DNA of 64,000 nucleotides from Streptococcus equinus (GCF_900101445.1 NZ_FNKE01000001.1:1178001-1242000), one strand, 5' to 3'; positions 29,896 to 40,100 are shown, numbered from the stretch's first letter. Made by a program: numbers and translations. The notes: a model not told the origin generated them from the letters alone.

Positions 29896-31803
29896 TTATT
29901 TGAGTTCTAGCAATGCAACACCTTCAGCAAGTTCACCTTGAGCAACTGGTGTTACTTCTTGGTAGTCAGCTGTATTTGTCACGATAATCATTGTTGTGTC
30001 ATCAAGACCTGCTTCTGCAATAGCTGCGCGATCAAATGTTCCAAGAACATCGCCTTTTTTAACTTTTTGGTTAGCAGCAACTTTTTGGTTAAATCCTTTA
30101 CCAGCCATTGAGACAGTATCAATACCGATGTGGATAAGGATTTCAGCACCGTTGTCAGATTTCAAACCGTAAGCGTGACCTGTTTCAAAAGCAAGTTGAA
30201 CAGTACCATCAACTGGTGAGTAAACTGTGTCGCCGTTTGGTTTAATAGCGATACCTTTACCCATAGCACCTGATGAGAAGACTGGGTCATTAACTGCAGA
30301 AAGTTCAACAGCTTGACCTGAAAGTGGGCTTACAACTGTTTCTTCAGAAACACCAGCTTGAGCAAGTGCAGTAACTTCTTCAGCTACTTCTTTTGCTTCT
30401 TTAGCAGCTTTAACATCTTTTGTATCATCTTCGTAACCGAACATGTAAGTCAATACAAAGGCAAGAGCTGTAGTTGCAAGAACCATGATGATGTATTTAA
30501 GAACTTGACCGTTCAAGTAAAGAAGAGTACCTGGGATAATTGTGATACCAAAACCAGTACCAGCAAGGTTGAAGATTGAAGCTAACCAACCACCACAAGC
30601 ACCAGCAACAAGACCTAATACAAATGGTTTACCAAAGCGCAAGTTTACACCGAAGATAGCTGGTTCTGTGATACCAAGTCCTGCAGAAAGAGCAGCTGGA
30701 AAAGCAAGAGCTTTAAGTTTAGCATCTTTTGTTTTAACACCAACAGCAAGAGTTGCACCAGCTTGGGCAGTCATTGCAGCTGTGATGATAGCGTTGAATG
30801 GGTCTTTGCCATCAGCAGCAATCAATTGTGATTCAAGCAAGTTGAAGATGTGGTGAACACCTGTAACCACGATAACTTGGTGAATACCACCAAGAACAAG
30901 ACCAGAAAGACCAAATGGCAAGCTAAGCAAGAATTTAGTTCCTGCAAGAACGTAGTTTTCAACAGTGTGGAAAACTGGACCAATGACAAAGAGTGCCAAG
31001 ATTGACATTACCAAGAATGTCAAGAATGGAACCAACAAGAGGTCAAGCACATCTGGAATTTTTTTGTGCAACCATTTTTCAAGTTTCGCACCAAGCAAAC
31101 CTACGAAGAATGCTGGAAGAACTGAGTTTTGGTAACCAACAACTGGAATGAATCCAAAGAAGTTAATTGGTTCTGCAGCTTTTGAAGCAACATCCCAAGC
31201 ATTTGGAAGTGAGTTGTTAACCATCATAAGTCCAAGAACAAGACCTACGATTGGGCTTCCACCAAATACGTTAAATGCAGACCAGCAAATCAAAGCTGGG
31301 AAGAAAGCAAAGGCTGTATCTGTCAATACAACAGTGTATGTGTAGAAGTTTGTAGATGAGAATGCTTCAGAAGTTGTTCCGAAGAGTCCTAGGATTGTAT
31401 CATTGTTGATAGCTCCGCGGATACCCATGAAAAGACCAGTCGCTACGATAGCTGGAAGCAATGGAACAAATACGTCACCGAATGAACGGACAGCGCGTTG
31501 GAACCAGTTTCCTTGTTTAGCAGCTTCTGCTTTTTGTTCATCTTTTGAAGCTGTTGGCAAACCAAGAGCAACAACTTCATCGTACATTTTGTTAACTAGA
31601 CCTGTACCAAAGATAATTTGGTATTGACCTGAGTTGAAGAAAGCTCCTTGAACTTTGTCAAGATTTTCAATTTTGTCTTTGTCGATTTTTGCTTCATCAA
31701 CAACCATAACACGTAAACGTGTGGCACAGTGAGCGACACTGCGTACGTTTTCGCGGCCACCTAAAGCAGCAACAATCTCTTTTGCAATCTGTGCGTTATC
31801 CAT
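29896..31803 (-). CDS. scrA: sucrose-specific PTS enzyme IIBCA
   Basis: One 635-residue chain carries EIIB with phospho-Cys in VRSVAHCATRLRV (about residue 30), a ten-helix EIIC (residues about 110-460; PLLPAIVATGLFMGIRGA) and EIIA with phospho-His in EILIHIGIDT. It takes up sucrose as sucrose 6-phosphate. The ATG at 31803 is preferred to a TTG two codons earlier because AAAGGAG is nine bases before it. Divergent from scrB. Confidence 0.96.
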   Translation of the reverse strand: MDNAQIAKEIVAALGGRENVRSVAHCATRLRVMVVDEAKIDKDKIENLDKVQGAFFNSGQYQIIFGTGLVNKMYDEVVALGLPTASKDEQKAEAAKQGNWFQRAVRSFGDVFVPLLPAIVATGLFMGIRGAINNDTILGLFGTTSEAFSSTNFYTYTVVLTDTAFAFFPALICWSAFNVFGGSPIVGLVLGLMMVNNSLPNAWDVASKAAEPINFFGFIPVVGYQNSVLPAFFVGLLGAKLEKWLHKKIPDVLDLLLVPFLTFLVMSILALFVIGPVFHTVENYVLAGTKFLLSLPFGLSGLVLGGIHQVIVVTGVHHIFNLLESQLIAADGKDPFNAIITAAMTAQAGATLAVGVKTKDAKLKALAFPAALSAGLGITEPAIFGVNLRFGKPFVLGLVAGACGGWLASIFNLAGTGFGITIIPGTLLYLNGQVLKYIIMVLATTALAFVLTYMFGYEDDTKDVKAAKEAKEVAEEVTALAQAGVSEETVVSPLSGQAVELSAVNDPVFSSGAMGKGIAIKPNGDTVYSPVDGTVQLAFETGHAYGLKSDNGAEILIHIGIDTVSMAGKGFNQKVAANQKVKKGDVLGTFDRAAIAEAGLDDTTMIIVTNTADYQEVTPVAQGELAEGVALLELK

Positions 31804-31839
31804 TTGCAAAAACTCCTTTATATAAAATTACTTTTGTAA

Positions 31840-32000
31840 GCTTGTTTGTAAGCGTTTCACTTAACTACATTTACATTTTATCATAAAAACGCTTTATGTC
31901 AAGCGTTTATCATATTTTTTTCTTTTTGCGGGAAAATAATTGATTTTTAGGCGGAAAACGTTTACTATATTAATAGTAGATAGATAAACTAAAGGAGAAA
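31840..32000. promoter_or_regulatory. divergent scrA/scrB promoters with ScrR/cre operators
   Basis: scrA promoter (minus): TTGACA 31897-31902 and TAAAAT 31875-31880. scrB promoter (plus): TTGATT 31940-31945 and TACTAT 31963-31968. Three LacI-type half-palindromes with AACG/AGCG cores lie at about 31848-31860 (GTAAGCGTTTCAC), 31899-31913 (overlapping -35 of scrA) and 31953-31966 (GGAAAACGTTTACT, in the scrB spacer). They fit known ScrR operators and also resemble cre, so both sucrose control and catabolite repression are likely. Confidence 0.75.
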
Positions 32001-32003
32001 ATT

Positions 32004-33443
32004 ATGAATTTACCTCAAGAAGTACGATACCGTGCTTACGCTGATTGGAGCGAGGAAGAGGTTGCTAAAATCACTGAAAATGTGAAACAATCACCTTGGC
32101 ATACCAGCTACCACATTGAGCCAAAAACTGGGCTATTAAATGACCCTAACGGCTTTTCATACTTTAACGGGAAATATACATTGTTCTACCAAAATTGGCC
32201 TTTTGGTGCTGCTCACGGTCTTAAACAATGGGTTCACACTGAATCTGAAGACTTGGTTCATTTCCATGAAACTAATGTAGAACTTCGCCCTGACACTAAA
32301 AATGATAGCCACGGTGCTTACTCTGGTTCTGCCTATGAAATCGACGACAAACTCTTCTTGTTCTATACAGGAAATGTTCGTGACGAAAACTGGGTACGTG
32401 ACCCACTTCAAATCGGTGCTTGGATGGATAAAGACCACAAGATCACTAAAATGGATGACGTTCTTATCCGCCAACCAGAAGACGCAACAGAGCACTTCCG
32501 TGACCCTCAAATCTTCAACTACAAAGGTCAATTCTACGCTATCGTAGGTGCTCAAAGCCCTGAAAAATCAGGTTTTGTTAAACTTTATAAAGCAGTTGAT
32601 AACAATGTTGAAAACTGGGAAGAAGTTGGCAATCTCGACTTTGGTGGCACTGGTTCAGAGTACATGATTGAATGTCCAAACCTTGTTTTTGTTGATGATA
32701 AACCAGTTCTTCTTTACTGCCCACAAGGCCTTGATAAATCTGAACTTGATTATCGCAACATTTATCCAAATACTTATAAAGTATGTCAATCGTTTGACAC
32801 AGAAAACGCAAAATTAGTTGGCGCTTCAGACATTCAAAATCTTGACTACGGTTTTGAAGCTTATGCCACTCAAGGATTCAATGCCCCTGATGGACGTACT
32901 TTAGCTGTTAGCTGGATTGGACTTCCAGATGTTGATTACCCAACAGATAAATACGATTATCAAGGCGCTCTAAGTCTTGTTAAAGAACTTTCTATCAAAG
33001 ATGGAAAACTTTACCAATATCCAGTTGAAGCTATTACGTCACTTCGTGCTGGCTCTGAAGCATTTGCCAATAAAGCTAAAACAACAAACACTTATGAATT
33101 AGAGCTCAATTTCCCAGCAAATCAAAAATCTGAAATCCTTCTCTTTGCTGATGACAAAGGCAATGGACTCAGCTTGACGGTCGATACTAAAGACGGTAAA
33201 ATTATTCTTGACCGCAGTAAAGCTGGTGTTCAATACGCTACAGAATTTGGCACAAGCCGTGAATGCACAATCGATGCGAAAGAAACAAGTGCTAATATTT
33301 TTGTAGATAATTCAGTCGTTGAAATCTTTATCAATAAAGGAGAAAAAGTATTTACTAGCCGTGTCTTCTCTGAAGCTGGCCAAAACGGCATCGCTATTAA
33401 ATCTGGAGACGTTACTGGTACATACTTTGATTTGAAGTACTAA
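32004..33443 (+). CDS. scrB: sucrose-6-phosphate hydrolase (GH32)
   Basis: A 479-residue GH32 enzyme. The nucleophile Asp is in LLNDPNGF, the transition-state Asp in HFRDPQIF, and the acid/base Glu in MIECPNLVF; a C-terminal beta-sandwich follows from about residue 350. It splits sucrose 6-phosphate from ScrA into glucose 6-phosphate and fructose. AAAGGAG precedes the ATG and scrR follows by one base. Confidence 0.96.
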   Translation: MNLPQEVRYRAYADWSEEEVAKITENVKQSPWHTSYHIEPKTGLLNDPNGFSYFNGKYTLFYQNWPFGAAHGLKQWVHTESEDLVHFHETNVELRPDTKNDSHGAYSGSAYEIDDKLFLFYTGNVRDENWVRDPLQIGAWMDKDHKITKMDDVLIRQPEDATEHFRDPQIFNYKGQFYAIVGAQSPEKSGFVKLYKAVDNNVENWEEVGNLDFGGTGSEYMIECPNLVFVDDKPVLLYCPQGLDKSELDYRNIYPNTYKVCQSFDTENAKLVGASDIQNLDYGFEAYATQGFNAPDGRTLAVSWIGLPDVDYPTDKYDYQGALSLVKELSIKDGKLYQYPVEAITSLRAGSEAFANKAKTTNTYELELNFPANQKSEILLFADDKGNGLSLTVDTKDGKIILDRSKAGVQYATEFGTSRECTIDAKETSANIFVDNSVVEIFINKGEKVFTSRVFSEAGQNGIAIKSGDVTGTYFDLKY

Positions 33444-33444
33444 T

Positions 33445-34407
33445 ATGGTAGCAAAATTAACTGACGTTGCTGAACTTGCTGGGGTTAGCCCAACAACCGT
33501 TTCACGCGTTATCAACAACAAAGGTTATTTGTCAGAAAAGACAAAACAAAAAGTTCAAGAAGCTATGAGAACTTTAGGCTATAAACCTAATAACCTCGCT
33601 CGTGGACTTCAAGGAAAATCAGCCCAACTCATCGGACTTATCTTTCCTAATATTAGCAATATCTTTTATTCTGAACTGATTGAATATCTTGAAATCGAAC
33701 TATTCAAACATGGTTATAAAACGATTATCTGCAACAGTGAAAATGACCCTGCCAAGGAACGTGAATACATCGAAATGCTTGAAGCTAACCAAGTAGATGG
33801 CATCATCTCATCAAGTCACAACCTTGGTATCGATGATTACGAACGCGTCAGTGCACCTATTATTGCTTTTGATAGAAACCTGGCCCCAAACGTTCCTATC
33901 ATTGCTTCAGATAACTTTGAAGGAGGCAAGCTAGCTGCTCGCACCCTTCAAAAAAATGGTTGCGAAAATATCATCATGATTACCGGACACGATAACACTG
34001 ACTCACCAACCGAATTACGTGCCCTTGGTTTTACATTTCAAATTCCGCACGGTGAAGTTTTCAAAGTTCCTAACAACTTATCCACAATTCGCCGCGAAAT
34101 GGAAATCAAATCCATCATCGCACGAACTAGACCTGATGGTATCTTTGTTTCCGATGATTTGACAGCCATTTTAACCATGAAAATCGCAAAACAATTAGAT
34201 TTAAAAATCCCTGAAGATTTGAAAATTATCGGGTACGACGGTACGTCATTTATCGAGAACTTCTTCCCACAATTGACAACTATCCGTCAGCCAATCGATG
34301 AAATCGCTAGTCTACTTGTGGACATTCTCCTAAAACATATTAAAGGCGAAAAAACAAGCAAAGACTACATCCTACCAATTTCACTTCTTCCTGGTGGCAG
34401 TATCTAA
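33445..34407 (+). CDS. scrR: sucrose operon repressor, LacI family
   Basis: LacI/GalR regulator of 320 residues: N-terminal HTH LTDVAELAGVSPTTVSRVIN and hinge, then a periplasmic-binding-protein-like ligand domain. ScrR releases scrA and scrB operators when sucrose is present. It is translationally coupled to scrB and ends at a strong terminator. Confidence 0.95.
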   Translation: MVAKLTDVAELAGVSPTTVSRVINNKGYLSEKTKQKVQEAMRTLGYKPNNLARGLQGKSAQLIGLIFPNISNIFYSELIEYLEIELFKHGYKTIICNSENDPAKEREYIEMLEANQVDGIISSSHNLGIDDYERVSAPIIAFDRNLAPNVPIIASDNFEGGKLAARTLQKNGCENIIMITGHDNTDSPTELRALGFTFQIPHGEVFKVPNNLSTIRREMEIKSIIARTRPDGIFVSDDLTAILTMKIAKQLDLKIPEDLKIIGYDGTSFIENFFPQLTTIRQPIDEIASLLVDILLKHIKGEKTSKDYILPISLLPGGSI

Positions 34408-34414
34408 TAAACAC

Positions 34415-34445
34415 AAAAGCACAGGCATTTATGTCTGTGCTTTTT
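34415..34445 (+). terminator. terminator after scrR
   Basis: AAAGCACAG/CTGTGCTTT stem followed by TTTTTAGG on the plus strand. Confidence 0.8.
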
Positions 34446-34452
34446 AGGTACA

Positions 34453-34482
34453 AAAAAAGAGAGATGACAAGCATCTCTCTTT
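34453..34482 (-). terminator. terminator after nusB
   Basis: AAAGAGAGATG/CATCTCTCTTT stem around a 5-base loop, then a T-run on the minus strand just past the nusB stop. Confidence 0.8.
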
Positions 34483-34488
34483 CATTTA

Positions 34489-34917
34489 TTATTCAGTAAC
34501 AAACTGACTCAACAATCCATTGACGAATTTTGCTGATGTTTCGTCTGAATATTTTTTAGCAATTTCAATGATTTCATTGACCGCTACACGTCCAGGTGTT
34601 TCTTCGAAGTATTTCACTTCATAAAGACCTAAACGAAGCAAAGCTTTGTCAGTTAGTGTTAAACGCTCTAGTGACCAGCCTGATTTTAAGTGTGCTTCGA
34701 TTTGTTGATCAAGTTCTGATTGCAAATCACAAACACCTTTAACAAGATTTAGAAGAAATACTGGAACTTGAACTTCTTCGTCTTCTTCGACAGTCTTATC
34801 ATAAGTGTAAGCAAATTCAGCTGCTTGCAAATATTCTCCACCAAATTCGAGGCTAAAGAGTGCCTGGAAGGCACGCTCACGAAGGTCACGTCTTGAATTT
34901 GTAAAGTTATTAGTCAT
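34489..34917 (-). CDS. nusB: transcription antitermination factor NusB
   Basis: NusB (142 residues) with the N-terminal arginine-rich helix [19 protein letters not shown] and the C-terminal [12 protein letters not shown] helix. It binds boxA RNA with NusE/S10 in rRNA antitermination. The ATG at 34917 is chosen: GAGG lies nine bases upstream inside the end of asp23, with which it overlaps by eight bases. Confidence 0.95.
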   Translation of the reverse strand: MTNNFTNSRRDLRERAFQALFSLEFGGEYLQAAEFAYTYDKTVEEDEEVQVPVFLLNLVKGVCDLQSELDQQIEAHLKSGWSLERLTLTDKALLRLGLYEVKYFEETPGRVAVNEIIEIAKKYSDETSAKFVNGLLSQFVTE

Positions 34918-35299
34918 CCAAGAAATCCTCGTCAAACAATGCTTTCAAATCAGGTTTTGGTGTTTTTTCAGGAACAATTCCTTCAACGTGAATATTGACA
35001 GATGAGATAGTCACTTCTGCCATTTCGTAAACTGCAGCTTTAACAGCTTTTTGAATAGCCATTGAAACAGCAGGAACGTTGACACCGTATTGAAGATATA
35101 CATAGATATCAGCGTTAACTGTGCCATCTTCTTCTGTTTGAAGGTAAACACCTTTACCTAAAACTGTTTTGCTGAAACTATCAGTCATGGCTTTGTTACG
35201 AAGTGAGTGAACGCCATCAACTTTTGTTGCAGCAATACCTGTGATAACTTCTAGTACTCGTGGTGAAATAACAATATCACCGATATTTTCAGTTGTCAT
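34910..35299 (-). CDS. Asp23/Gls24 family envelope stress response protein
   Basis: A 129-residue Asp23/YloU protein: [19 protein letters not shown], then [19 protein letters not shown] and [19 protein letters not shown]. Such proteins affect cell-wall stress. The ATG at 35299 is preferred over one two codons earlier by spacing from AAAGGA. It lies between efp and nusB, a conserved order. Confidence 0.92.
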   Translation of the reverse strand: MTTENIGDIVISPRVLEVITGIAATKVDGVHSLRNKAMTDSFSKTVLGKGVYLQTEEDGTVNADIYVYLQYGVNVPAVSMAIQKAVKAAVYEMAEVTISSVNIHVEGIVPEKTPKPDLKALFDEDFLDD

Positions 35300-35342
35300 A
35301 AGCATTTCCTTTCTAATTAAATTTAAGGATTAAAAAGTAAAG

Positions 35343-35368
35343 AGAGCGGTGCCCTCTCTACCCGCTCT
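35343..35368 (-). terminator. terminator or attenuator after efp
   Basis: AGAGCGG and CCGCTCT form a 7-bp stem with TTTACTTTTT after it on the minus strand, in the efp-asp23 gap. Confidence 0.55.
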
Positions 35369-35378
35369 ACTGGCAAGC

Positions 35379-35939
35379 TTAGGCACGTGATACGTAAGTA
35401 CCTTCTTGCGTATTGATTACCAATTTTTGACCGATTTCGATGAAGTCTGGTACGTTAACAACAAGACCTGTTTCAAGAGTTGCAGGTTTACCAGAACCAG
35501 TAACTGTAGCACCTTTGATTGATGGTTGAGTGTCAGTAACTGTCAATTCAACTGTTGTAGGAACAGTTACACCGATAACTTCAGTTCCGTAGAATTGGAT
35601 TTTAACTTCTGAGTTTTCAAGGATGTAAAGCAATTCTTGTTCTACGTTAGCAACTGGAATTTCATATTGTTCGTAGCTTTCAGTATCCATGAAGTATGCT
35701 GTGTCATCCATTTTGTAAAGGTATTGTGCAGCACGTGTTTCGATGATTGCTTGTTCGAATTTTTCTTCTGGACGGTAAGTTGTATCGAATGTTGAACCAG
35801 TACGTACGTCACGGAGTTTCATACGCATAACAGTGTTACCTTTACCTGGTTTGTGGTGGCTTGCTTCGAGAACTTTGATGAGTTTTCCATCAGATGTTAC
35901 GAAAGTCATACCTGCTCTAAGCTTACTTGCTTCAATCAT
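35379..35939 (-). CDS. efp: elongation factor P
   Basis: EF-P (186 residues, full length) relieves ribosome stalling at polyproline. The KOW-like first domain carries the loop [17 protein letters not shown] with its tip lysine, followed by two OB domains. No dedicated modification enzyme for that lysine (YmfI-type or EpmA-type) is in the window. Upstream is a putative promoter near 35980. Confidence 0.97.
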   Translation of the reverse strand: MIEASKLRAGMTFVTSDGKLIKVLEASHHKPGKGNTVMRMKLRDVRTGSTFDTTYRPEEKFEQAIIETRAAQYLYKMDDTAYFMDTESYEQYEIPVANVEQELLYILENSEVKIQFYGTEVIGVTVPTTVELTVTDTQPSIKGATVTGSGKPATLETGLVVNVPDFIEIGQKLVINTQEGTYVSRA

Positions 35940-36116
35940 TTATTCATTACCTCTTATAAATTATTTATCACTTCATTTTACCATAAAATACGCTATGGCT
36001 CAAATCTTTTTGGGTTTCAAAAGAATAACCCTCTCCTACTATTTTAGACTTCATTGTTAAAAAAATCCAATTTTGATACAATAAAACTCTAGAAATTTTT
36101 TAAAAAGGGAGATTTA

Positions 36117-36437
36117 TTGAATATGAAAGTAAAACTTGAGAGTCCAGAAGGAGAGATTAAAGAAGTTAAAGTTGGTTTCAGCTGGACAACGCTATTCTTT
36201 TATTGCTTTGTGCCACTTTTCCGTAAAGATTGGAAATGGCTTGGCATTATGCTTGGAGCAATGATTTTAGGAGGAATGCTCTCACTAAGTCTTAATGTTG
36301 GTACTGGCATCGGCCTTGGCTTAAACATTGCTTTTGCTATTTTATACAACAACTTTTACATCAATGATTTGTTAAAAAAAGGTTGGACGCCAGCTTCCGA
36401 AATTGACGAAAAAATTCTAAAAGATAAATTGAACTAA
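36117..36437 (+). CDS. small membrane protein, hypothetical
   Basis: About 106 residues with two to three hydrophobic segments (TTLFFYCFVPLFRKDWKW; LGIMLGAMILGGMLSL; GLGLNIAFAILYN). It resembles the DUF2628-like proteins of Firmicutes, but the match is by general pattern only. TTG at 36117 lies five bases after GGGAG; an ATG two codons later is an alternative start. A promoter TTGTTA-17-TACAAT with TGn element is upstream at about 36053-36081. Confidence 0.72.
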   Translation: MNMKVKLESPEGEIKEVKVGFSWTTLFFYCFVPLFRKDWKWLGIMLGAMILGGMLSLSLNVGTGIGLGLNIAFAILYNNFYINDLLKKGWTPASEIDEKILKDKLN

Positions 36438-36445
36438 AAAGACTA

Positions 36446-36474
36446 AAAGAGCACTTCTTTTGAGTGCTCTTTTT
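36446..36474. terminator. bidirectional terminator between 36437 and comEB
   Basis: AAAAGAGCACT/AGTGCTCTTTT stem with T-runs on both sides. Confidence 0.8.
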
Positions 36475-36475
36475 A

Positions 36476-36940
36476 TTAGTCATCAAAATCATCCATGCCA
36501 AGTCTCACTTCTGGGACATCGTGCTGAACGCATTCGACACCTTTTTGTTTCATCAATTCGATAGCAAATGGATGCATGCGGTAAGCTGTTTTGTAAGTAA
36601 TCTTCTTAATTCCTGCTTGAAGAAGCGCTTTGGTACAGTTAATACACGGAAAATGTGTCACGTAAATCTCTGTACCCTTGGTTGAAATGCCTTCCTTAGC
36701 ACACTGGATAAGGGCATTCATTTCTGCGTGAACGGTACGGATACAATGACCGTCTTCCATTTTGTGTCCTGCTTCGCTACAGTTATCAGTTTCAGAAACG
36801 CCACCATTGTAACCAGTAGCGATGATACGATTATCTTTAACCAAAACAGCTCCGACAAAGGCGCGATCACAAGTTGAACGTTTTGAAATCAACTCCGCAT
36901 TTGCCATAAAATAATCTTCCCAAGAAAGTCTTTCAGTCAT
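36476..36940 (-). CDS. comEB: deoxycytidylate deaminase (ComEB-like)
   Basis: A 154-residue zinc-dependent dCMP deaminase: [15 protein letters not shown] supplies the His ligand and catalytic Glu, and [14 protein letters not shown] the two Cys ligands. It makes dUMP for thymidylate synthesis. The gene name reflects the B. subtilis competence operon; no other com gene is adjacent. GGAGG precedes the ATG and its start overlaps the end of the preceding gene. Confidence 0.93.
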   Translation of the reverse strand: MTERLSWEDYFMANAELISKRSTCDRAFVGAVLVKDNRIIATGYNGGVSETDNCSEAGHKMEDGHCIRTVHAEMNALIQCAKEGISTKGTEIYVTHFPCINCTKALLQAGIKKITYKTAYRMHPFAIELMKQKGVECVQHDVPEVRLGMDDFDD

Positions 36941-37283
36941 TGTTTTCCTCCTTTTCTAAACGCATTTTAAGATAAATTAAAATAAGTCCAATCACAGCAA
37001 TTGCCATGCAAAAATACGAAGCAATTTTATACATCCCACTTGCTGCTTCAATAAAAAATGTTAATCCAACTAATCCCAACCCGAGATAATGAGCAATACT
37101 ATTAATACTAAACTGATGCGTGCTGCTCAATGCAGACAAGAAAAGAACAACAATGAATTCCAAAATAAAATAATTCTTACTGCTTCCTTGCATAACATCA
37201 ACAACTAGCATAAAAATAAGCACTATAAATAATGAGATGGATAAGAAAAGTTTAATTTTTTCTTTGTTTAACAATGATTTCAC
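36933..37283 (-). CDS. hypothetical four-helix membrane protein
   Basis: About 116 residues with four hydrophobic segments ([63 protein letters not shown]) and a basic/acidic tail. I do not recognise the family. The start is either GTG at 37292 or the better-spaced GTG at 37283, after AGGTGA. It lies between pepP and comEB with tight spacing, so is cotranscribed. Confidence 0.7.
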   Translation of the reverse strand: MKSLLNKEKIKLFLSISLFIVLIFMLVVDVMQGSSKNYFILEFIVVLFLSALSSTHQFSINSIAHYLGLGLVGLTFFIEAASGMYKIASYFCMAIAVIGLILIYLKMRLEKEENND

Positions 37284-37292
37284 AATATTCAC

Positions 37293-38354
37293 CTACAAGA
37301 CAATCAATTCTTTCGGTGCCAAGGTCAGAACCTCACACCCATTTTCAGTGACCACAAGGTCATCTTCGATACGAACACCGTATTTGTTATCAAGATAAAT
37401 TCCTGGTTCATCGGTGATAGTCATGCCAGCTTCAACCAATTCATCAGAATTTCCAAAGAATGGGATTTCGTGAATATCAAGTCCAATTCCATGACCAATT
37501 CCGTGTGTGAAGTGCTCACCATAACCAGCTTTTTCAATCACATCACGCGCTAGCTTATCGTAATCACGGCGTGTCATGCCAGCTTTGACCGAATCAATCA
37601 CAGCTTGATTAGCACGTAAAACCACATCATAAATCTCACGCTCTTCGTCAGTCGTCTCACCGATATGGATGGTACGCGTCATGTCGCTGACGTAATGATT
37701 GTAGTAGCAACCAAAATCAAGGGTCAAGGTTTCGCCTGACTGGATAACTTTCTCACTGGCTACGCCGTGAGGCATGGCAGAGCGGTAACCTGATGCTGCA
37801 ATGGTTTCAAAAGATACCCCAGAAGCTCCGTATTCACGCATACGAAAATCAAGGAAGTTTGCTACTTGCAATTCTGTTGTTTGCCCAGGTTTGATGAAAT
37901 CAAGCATGTCTGTGAAGGCACGGTCAGAAATCGAGCAAGCTTTTCGGATAGTCGCAATTTCAGAAGCATCTTTAATCATGCGCAATTCTTCCATGAAATC
38001 ACTCTGTGCTCGCAAATCATAGTGCTCAAAAATTGCCTGCAAAGTTTGGTAATAAGCAAATGACACCTGACTATCAAAACCAATCGTCGAAATCGCATCG
38101 GATGCAATCGCCTTAGCAATCTCAGAAAGCGCATCTCTGCTTTCGATGATATCAAATCCTTGAACCGTTTGCTTAGCAATCAAAGTGTAGCGAGCATCCG
38201 TTACAAACAAACGACGTGTTTTGGAAATAAAGACAGTTGCTGCTGTCCCCCAAAAACCTGTCAAATAATAAATATTATTTTGACCAGTCACCAACATGGC
38301 ATCCAGCTCTTTTTCATCTAATTTAGCATCAAATCTTTCCAGTCTGGCTAACAT
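37293..38354 (-). CDS. pepP: Xaa-Pro aminopeptidase/prolidase (M24)
   Basis: A 353-residue pita-bread metallopeptidase. The creatinase-like N-domain (residues 1-130) precedes metal ligands in LTLDFGCYYNHYVSDMTRT, GHGIGLDIHE, TITDEPGIYL and GVRIEDDL. It cleaves X-Pro bonds; whether it is aminopeptidase P or prolidase (PepQ) is uncertain. ATG at 38354 follows GAGAGGGAGAGG; an extended -10 TGGTATAAT lies just before it. Confidence 0.9.
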   Translation of the reverse strand: MLARLERFDAKLDEKELDAMLVTGQNNIYYLTGFWGTAATVFISKTRRLFVTDARYTLIAKQTVQGFDIIESRDALSEIAKAIASDAISTIGFDSQVSFAYYQTLQAIFEHYDLRAQSDFMEELRMIKDASEIATIRKACSISDRAFTDMLDFIKPGQTTELQVANFLDFRMREYGASGVSFETIAASGYRSAMPHGVASEKVIQSGETLTLDFGCYYNHYVSDMTRTIHIGETTDEEREIYDVVLRANQAVIDSVKAGMTRRDYDKLARDVIEKAGYGEHFTHGIGHGIGLDIHEIPFFGNSDELVEAGMTITDEPGIYLDNKYGVRIEDDLVVTENGCEVLTLAPKELIVL

Positions 38355-38516
38355 GAACCTCTCCCTCTCTCGTTTTTTAAGATAATTATACCAGAAAATC
38401 CTTGAAACAATCGCCTTTTTCACGTTTTTTCATAAAAATACTTAGCCGGTAAATCAATTTTATCGTAAAAAAAGAACCATCAAGTTCTTTGGGATTAAAA
38501 ACAAAGCCTCTTTCTG

Positions 38517-38649
38517 ATACTTTCCTTAGGTGGTGCCGTCGGCAGCGACTTCCTACGGAATTCCATGCCTAAGTTTTGAGCCTAAAGTCTCAAAACTTCC
38601 GGGTGACTAACATTATTAGTTTTCAGCCACTTTCACCACAGCGGAAAGT
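38517..38649. repeat. BOX-like intergenic repeat, copy 2
   Basis: Second copy of the 132-base element at 19885-20016, in the same orientation. ATACTTTCC and GGAAAGTAT ends are perfectly complementary and the AAGTTTTGAG/CTCAAAACTT inner hairpin is intact. Similarity may extend weakly 60 bases to the right in both copies. It fills most of the 411-base gap between pepP and the MATE gene. Confidence 0.65.
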
Positions 38650-38746
38650 ATTCTTTTATTGCGAGCAAATGAATCCTAAAATTAAAGTATTGCAATGACG
38701 AATTAGAATTCAATTTAGATTAAAAATAGGTTTGTACACATTCTAA

Positions 38747-38765
38747 AAAGGACACAAGGTCCTTT
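38747..38765 (-). terminator. terminator after the MATE transporter
   Basis: AAAGGAC/GTCCTTT stem with TTTTTAG following on the minus strand. Confidence 0.6.
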
Positions 38766-40025
38766 CTAATTTATTATTTTTGCTTTTTTGATAAACAAAA
38801 TACTTAGAATAACTAGGCTTAAGCCGTAAATAAAATAAAGCGATTGATAAGTTTGAAAACCTAGAATTTGAATAATTAGTAAACCAGCAATGCTTGCGAT
38901 ATTAACCACAGTCGTCATACTGACCACCCATTTTTCAGCATGGCTACTTTGCAAAAGCATTTTTGAACTTTCATAAAGCGGCGTAGCTGCCATGACAAGC
39001 ATAGTATAAGCCGTCAAAGGCACGATGTCTGACACAATTTGACTTGACAAAAAGTTTGCAAAGACATTGGCACAAAGCGTCACAAGCACTGCAAAAACTG
39101 CACTTAACAGATAGCTATTTCGATAAATCACACGCATAAATTGCTTGCTTTCGTGTTTTTGATTAGCCTGCGGCAAAAAGACAGAAACCGCACCTGCATA
39201 CATGAACGCAGGCAAGCGTACCATTGAAAAGAGCTGGCTAATGACTGCATAAATAGAAAGTATTTTTAGACCTTGACGTCCCATCAAAGCATCAAAAGCC
39301 ATGATAAAAAGGACACTTTCTAAAATTTCTTGAACTGTTAAAGGAAGCCCAAAAACAACCAATTCTTTCTTGCAAGTTGAAGGAATTTTCAAAGCGTCAA
39401 TAATCACTCGATAAACCAAAGCAAGATAGGCTAAGACCACCACCAAAAGTGAGATGATAGCTGAAAATGCTGCGCCTTTTATGCCAAAAATCGGAACAAG
39501 ATAATAATTCAAAGCCACATCAAGAAGCGAACTAACCACACCTATGGCAAAAATTGGCTTGGTTTTCTTTTCAACTTTCAAGACATTCGTCAGCAAAAAG
39601 GTTAACAAAGTCAAGAGAATATATGGTGACATGATGACAAGATAAAGACTTGATAACCTAAGTAAGTCACCAGAAAAACCATAAAAAAGACGCAAAAAGG
39701 ATTTTCCAAAAACTAAACAAATCAGTAAAAAACTAAGGCCTATCATGATATCCAGTAGCAAAGAGGATTTGAGCAAATCTTTAAACCGCTGGTCATCATT
39801 TTCTGCAAAAGCACGCGCCCCTTTGATATTAAAAGACAAGCTAAAAGCCCCTAAAATCCCGCCAAAGGCAAATAAGAAATTTTGAATCACCGAAATTCCA
39901 GAAAGGACAACACTGGAATCATTAACCGCAAAATGCAGTGACAATTGATTAATTAAAAGCTGCGCCACATTTGTCGCAATCAACGGCAAAACATAGCGAT
40001 TAACCTCTTTTGAATAAGTCTTCAT
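38766..40025 (-). CDS. MATE-family multidrug efflux/flippase-like protein
   Basis: About 419 residues and twelve hydrophobic helices, with the MATE pattern VLPLIATNVAQLLINQL, a central IKGAAFSAIISLLVVVL and paired halves. MATE proteins exchange drugs or metabolites for Na+ or H+. The ATG at 40025 (MKTYSKEV) is the first sensible start; an upstream in-frame TTG is possible. The substrate is unknown. Confidence 0.84.
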   Translation of the reverse strand: MKTYSKEVNRYVLPLIATNVAQLLINQLSLHFAVNDSSVVLSGISVIQNFLFAFGGILGAFSLSFNIKGARAFAENDDQRFKDLLKSSLLLDIMIGLSFLLICLVFGKSFLRLFYGFSGDLLRLSSLYLVIMSPYILLTLLTFLLTNVLKVEKKTKPIFAIGVVSSLLDVALNYYLVPIFGIKGAAFSAIISLLVVVLAYLALVYRVIIDALKIPSTCKKELVVFGLPLTVQEILESVLFIMAFDALMGRQGLKILSIYAVISQLFSMVRLPAFMYAGAVSVFLPQANQKHESKQFMRVIYRNSYLLSAVFAVLVTLCANVFANFLSSQIVSDIVPLTAYTMLVMAATPLYESSKMLLQSSHAEKWVVSMTTVVNIASIAGLLIIQILGFQTYQSLYFIYGLSLVILSILFIKKAKIIN

Positions 40026-40100
40026 TTCTTCGATAAACCTCAACTTAAGAGCAGTAAAAACTGCGCTATTTCCCTATAATTGGCTACATTATAGCACAAA

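Noticed and set aside
32157..32555. 132-codon minus-strand ORF within scrB
   Set aside because: Antisense to the GH32 catalytic domain; codon pattern follows the complementary strand of scrB.
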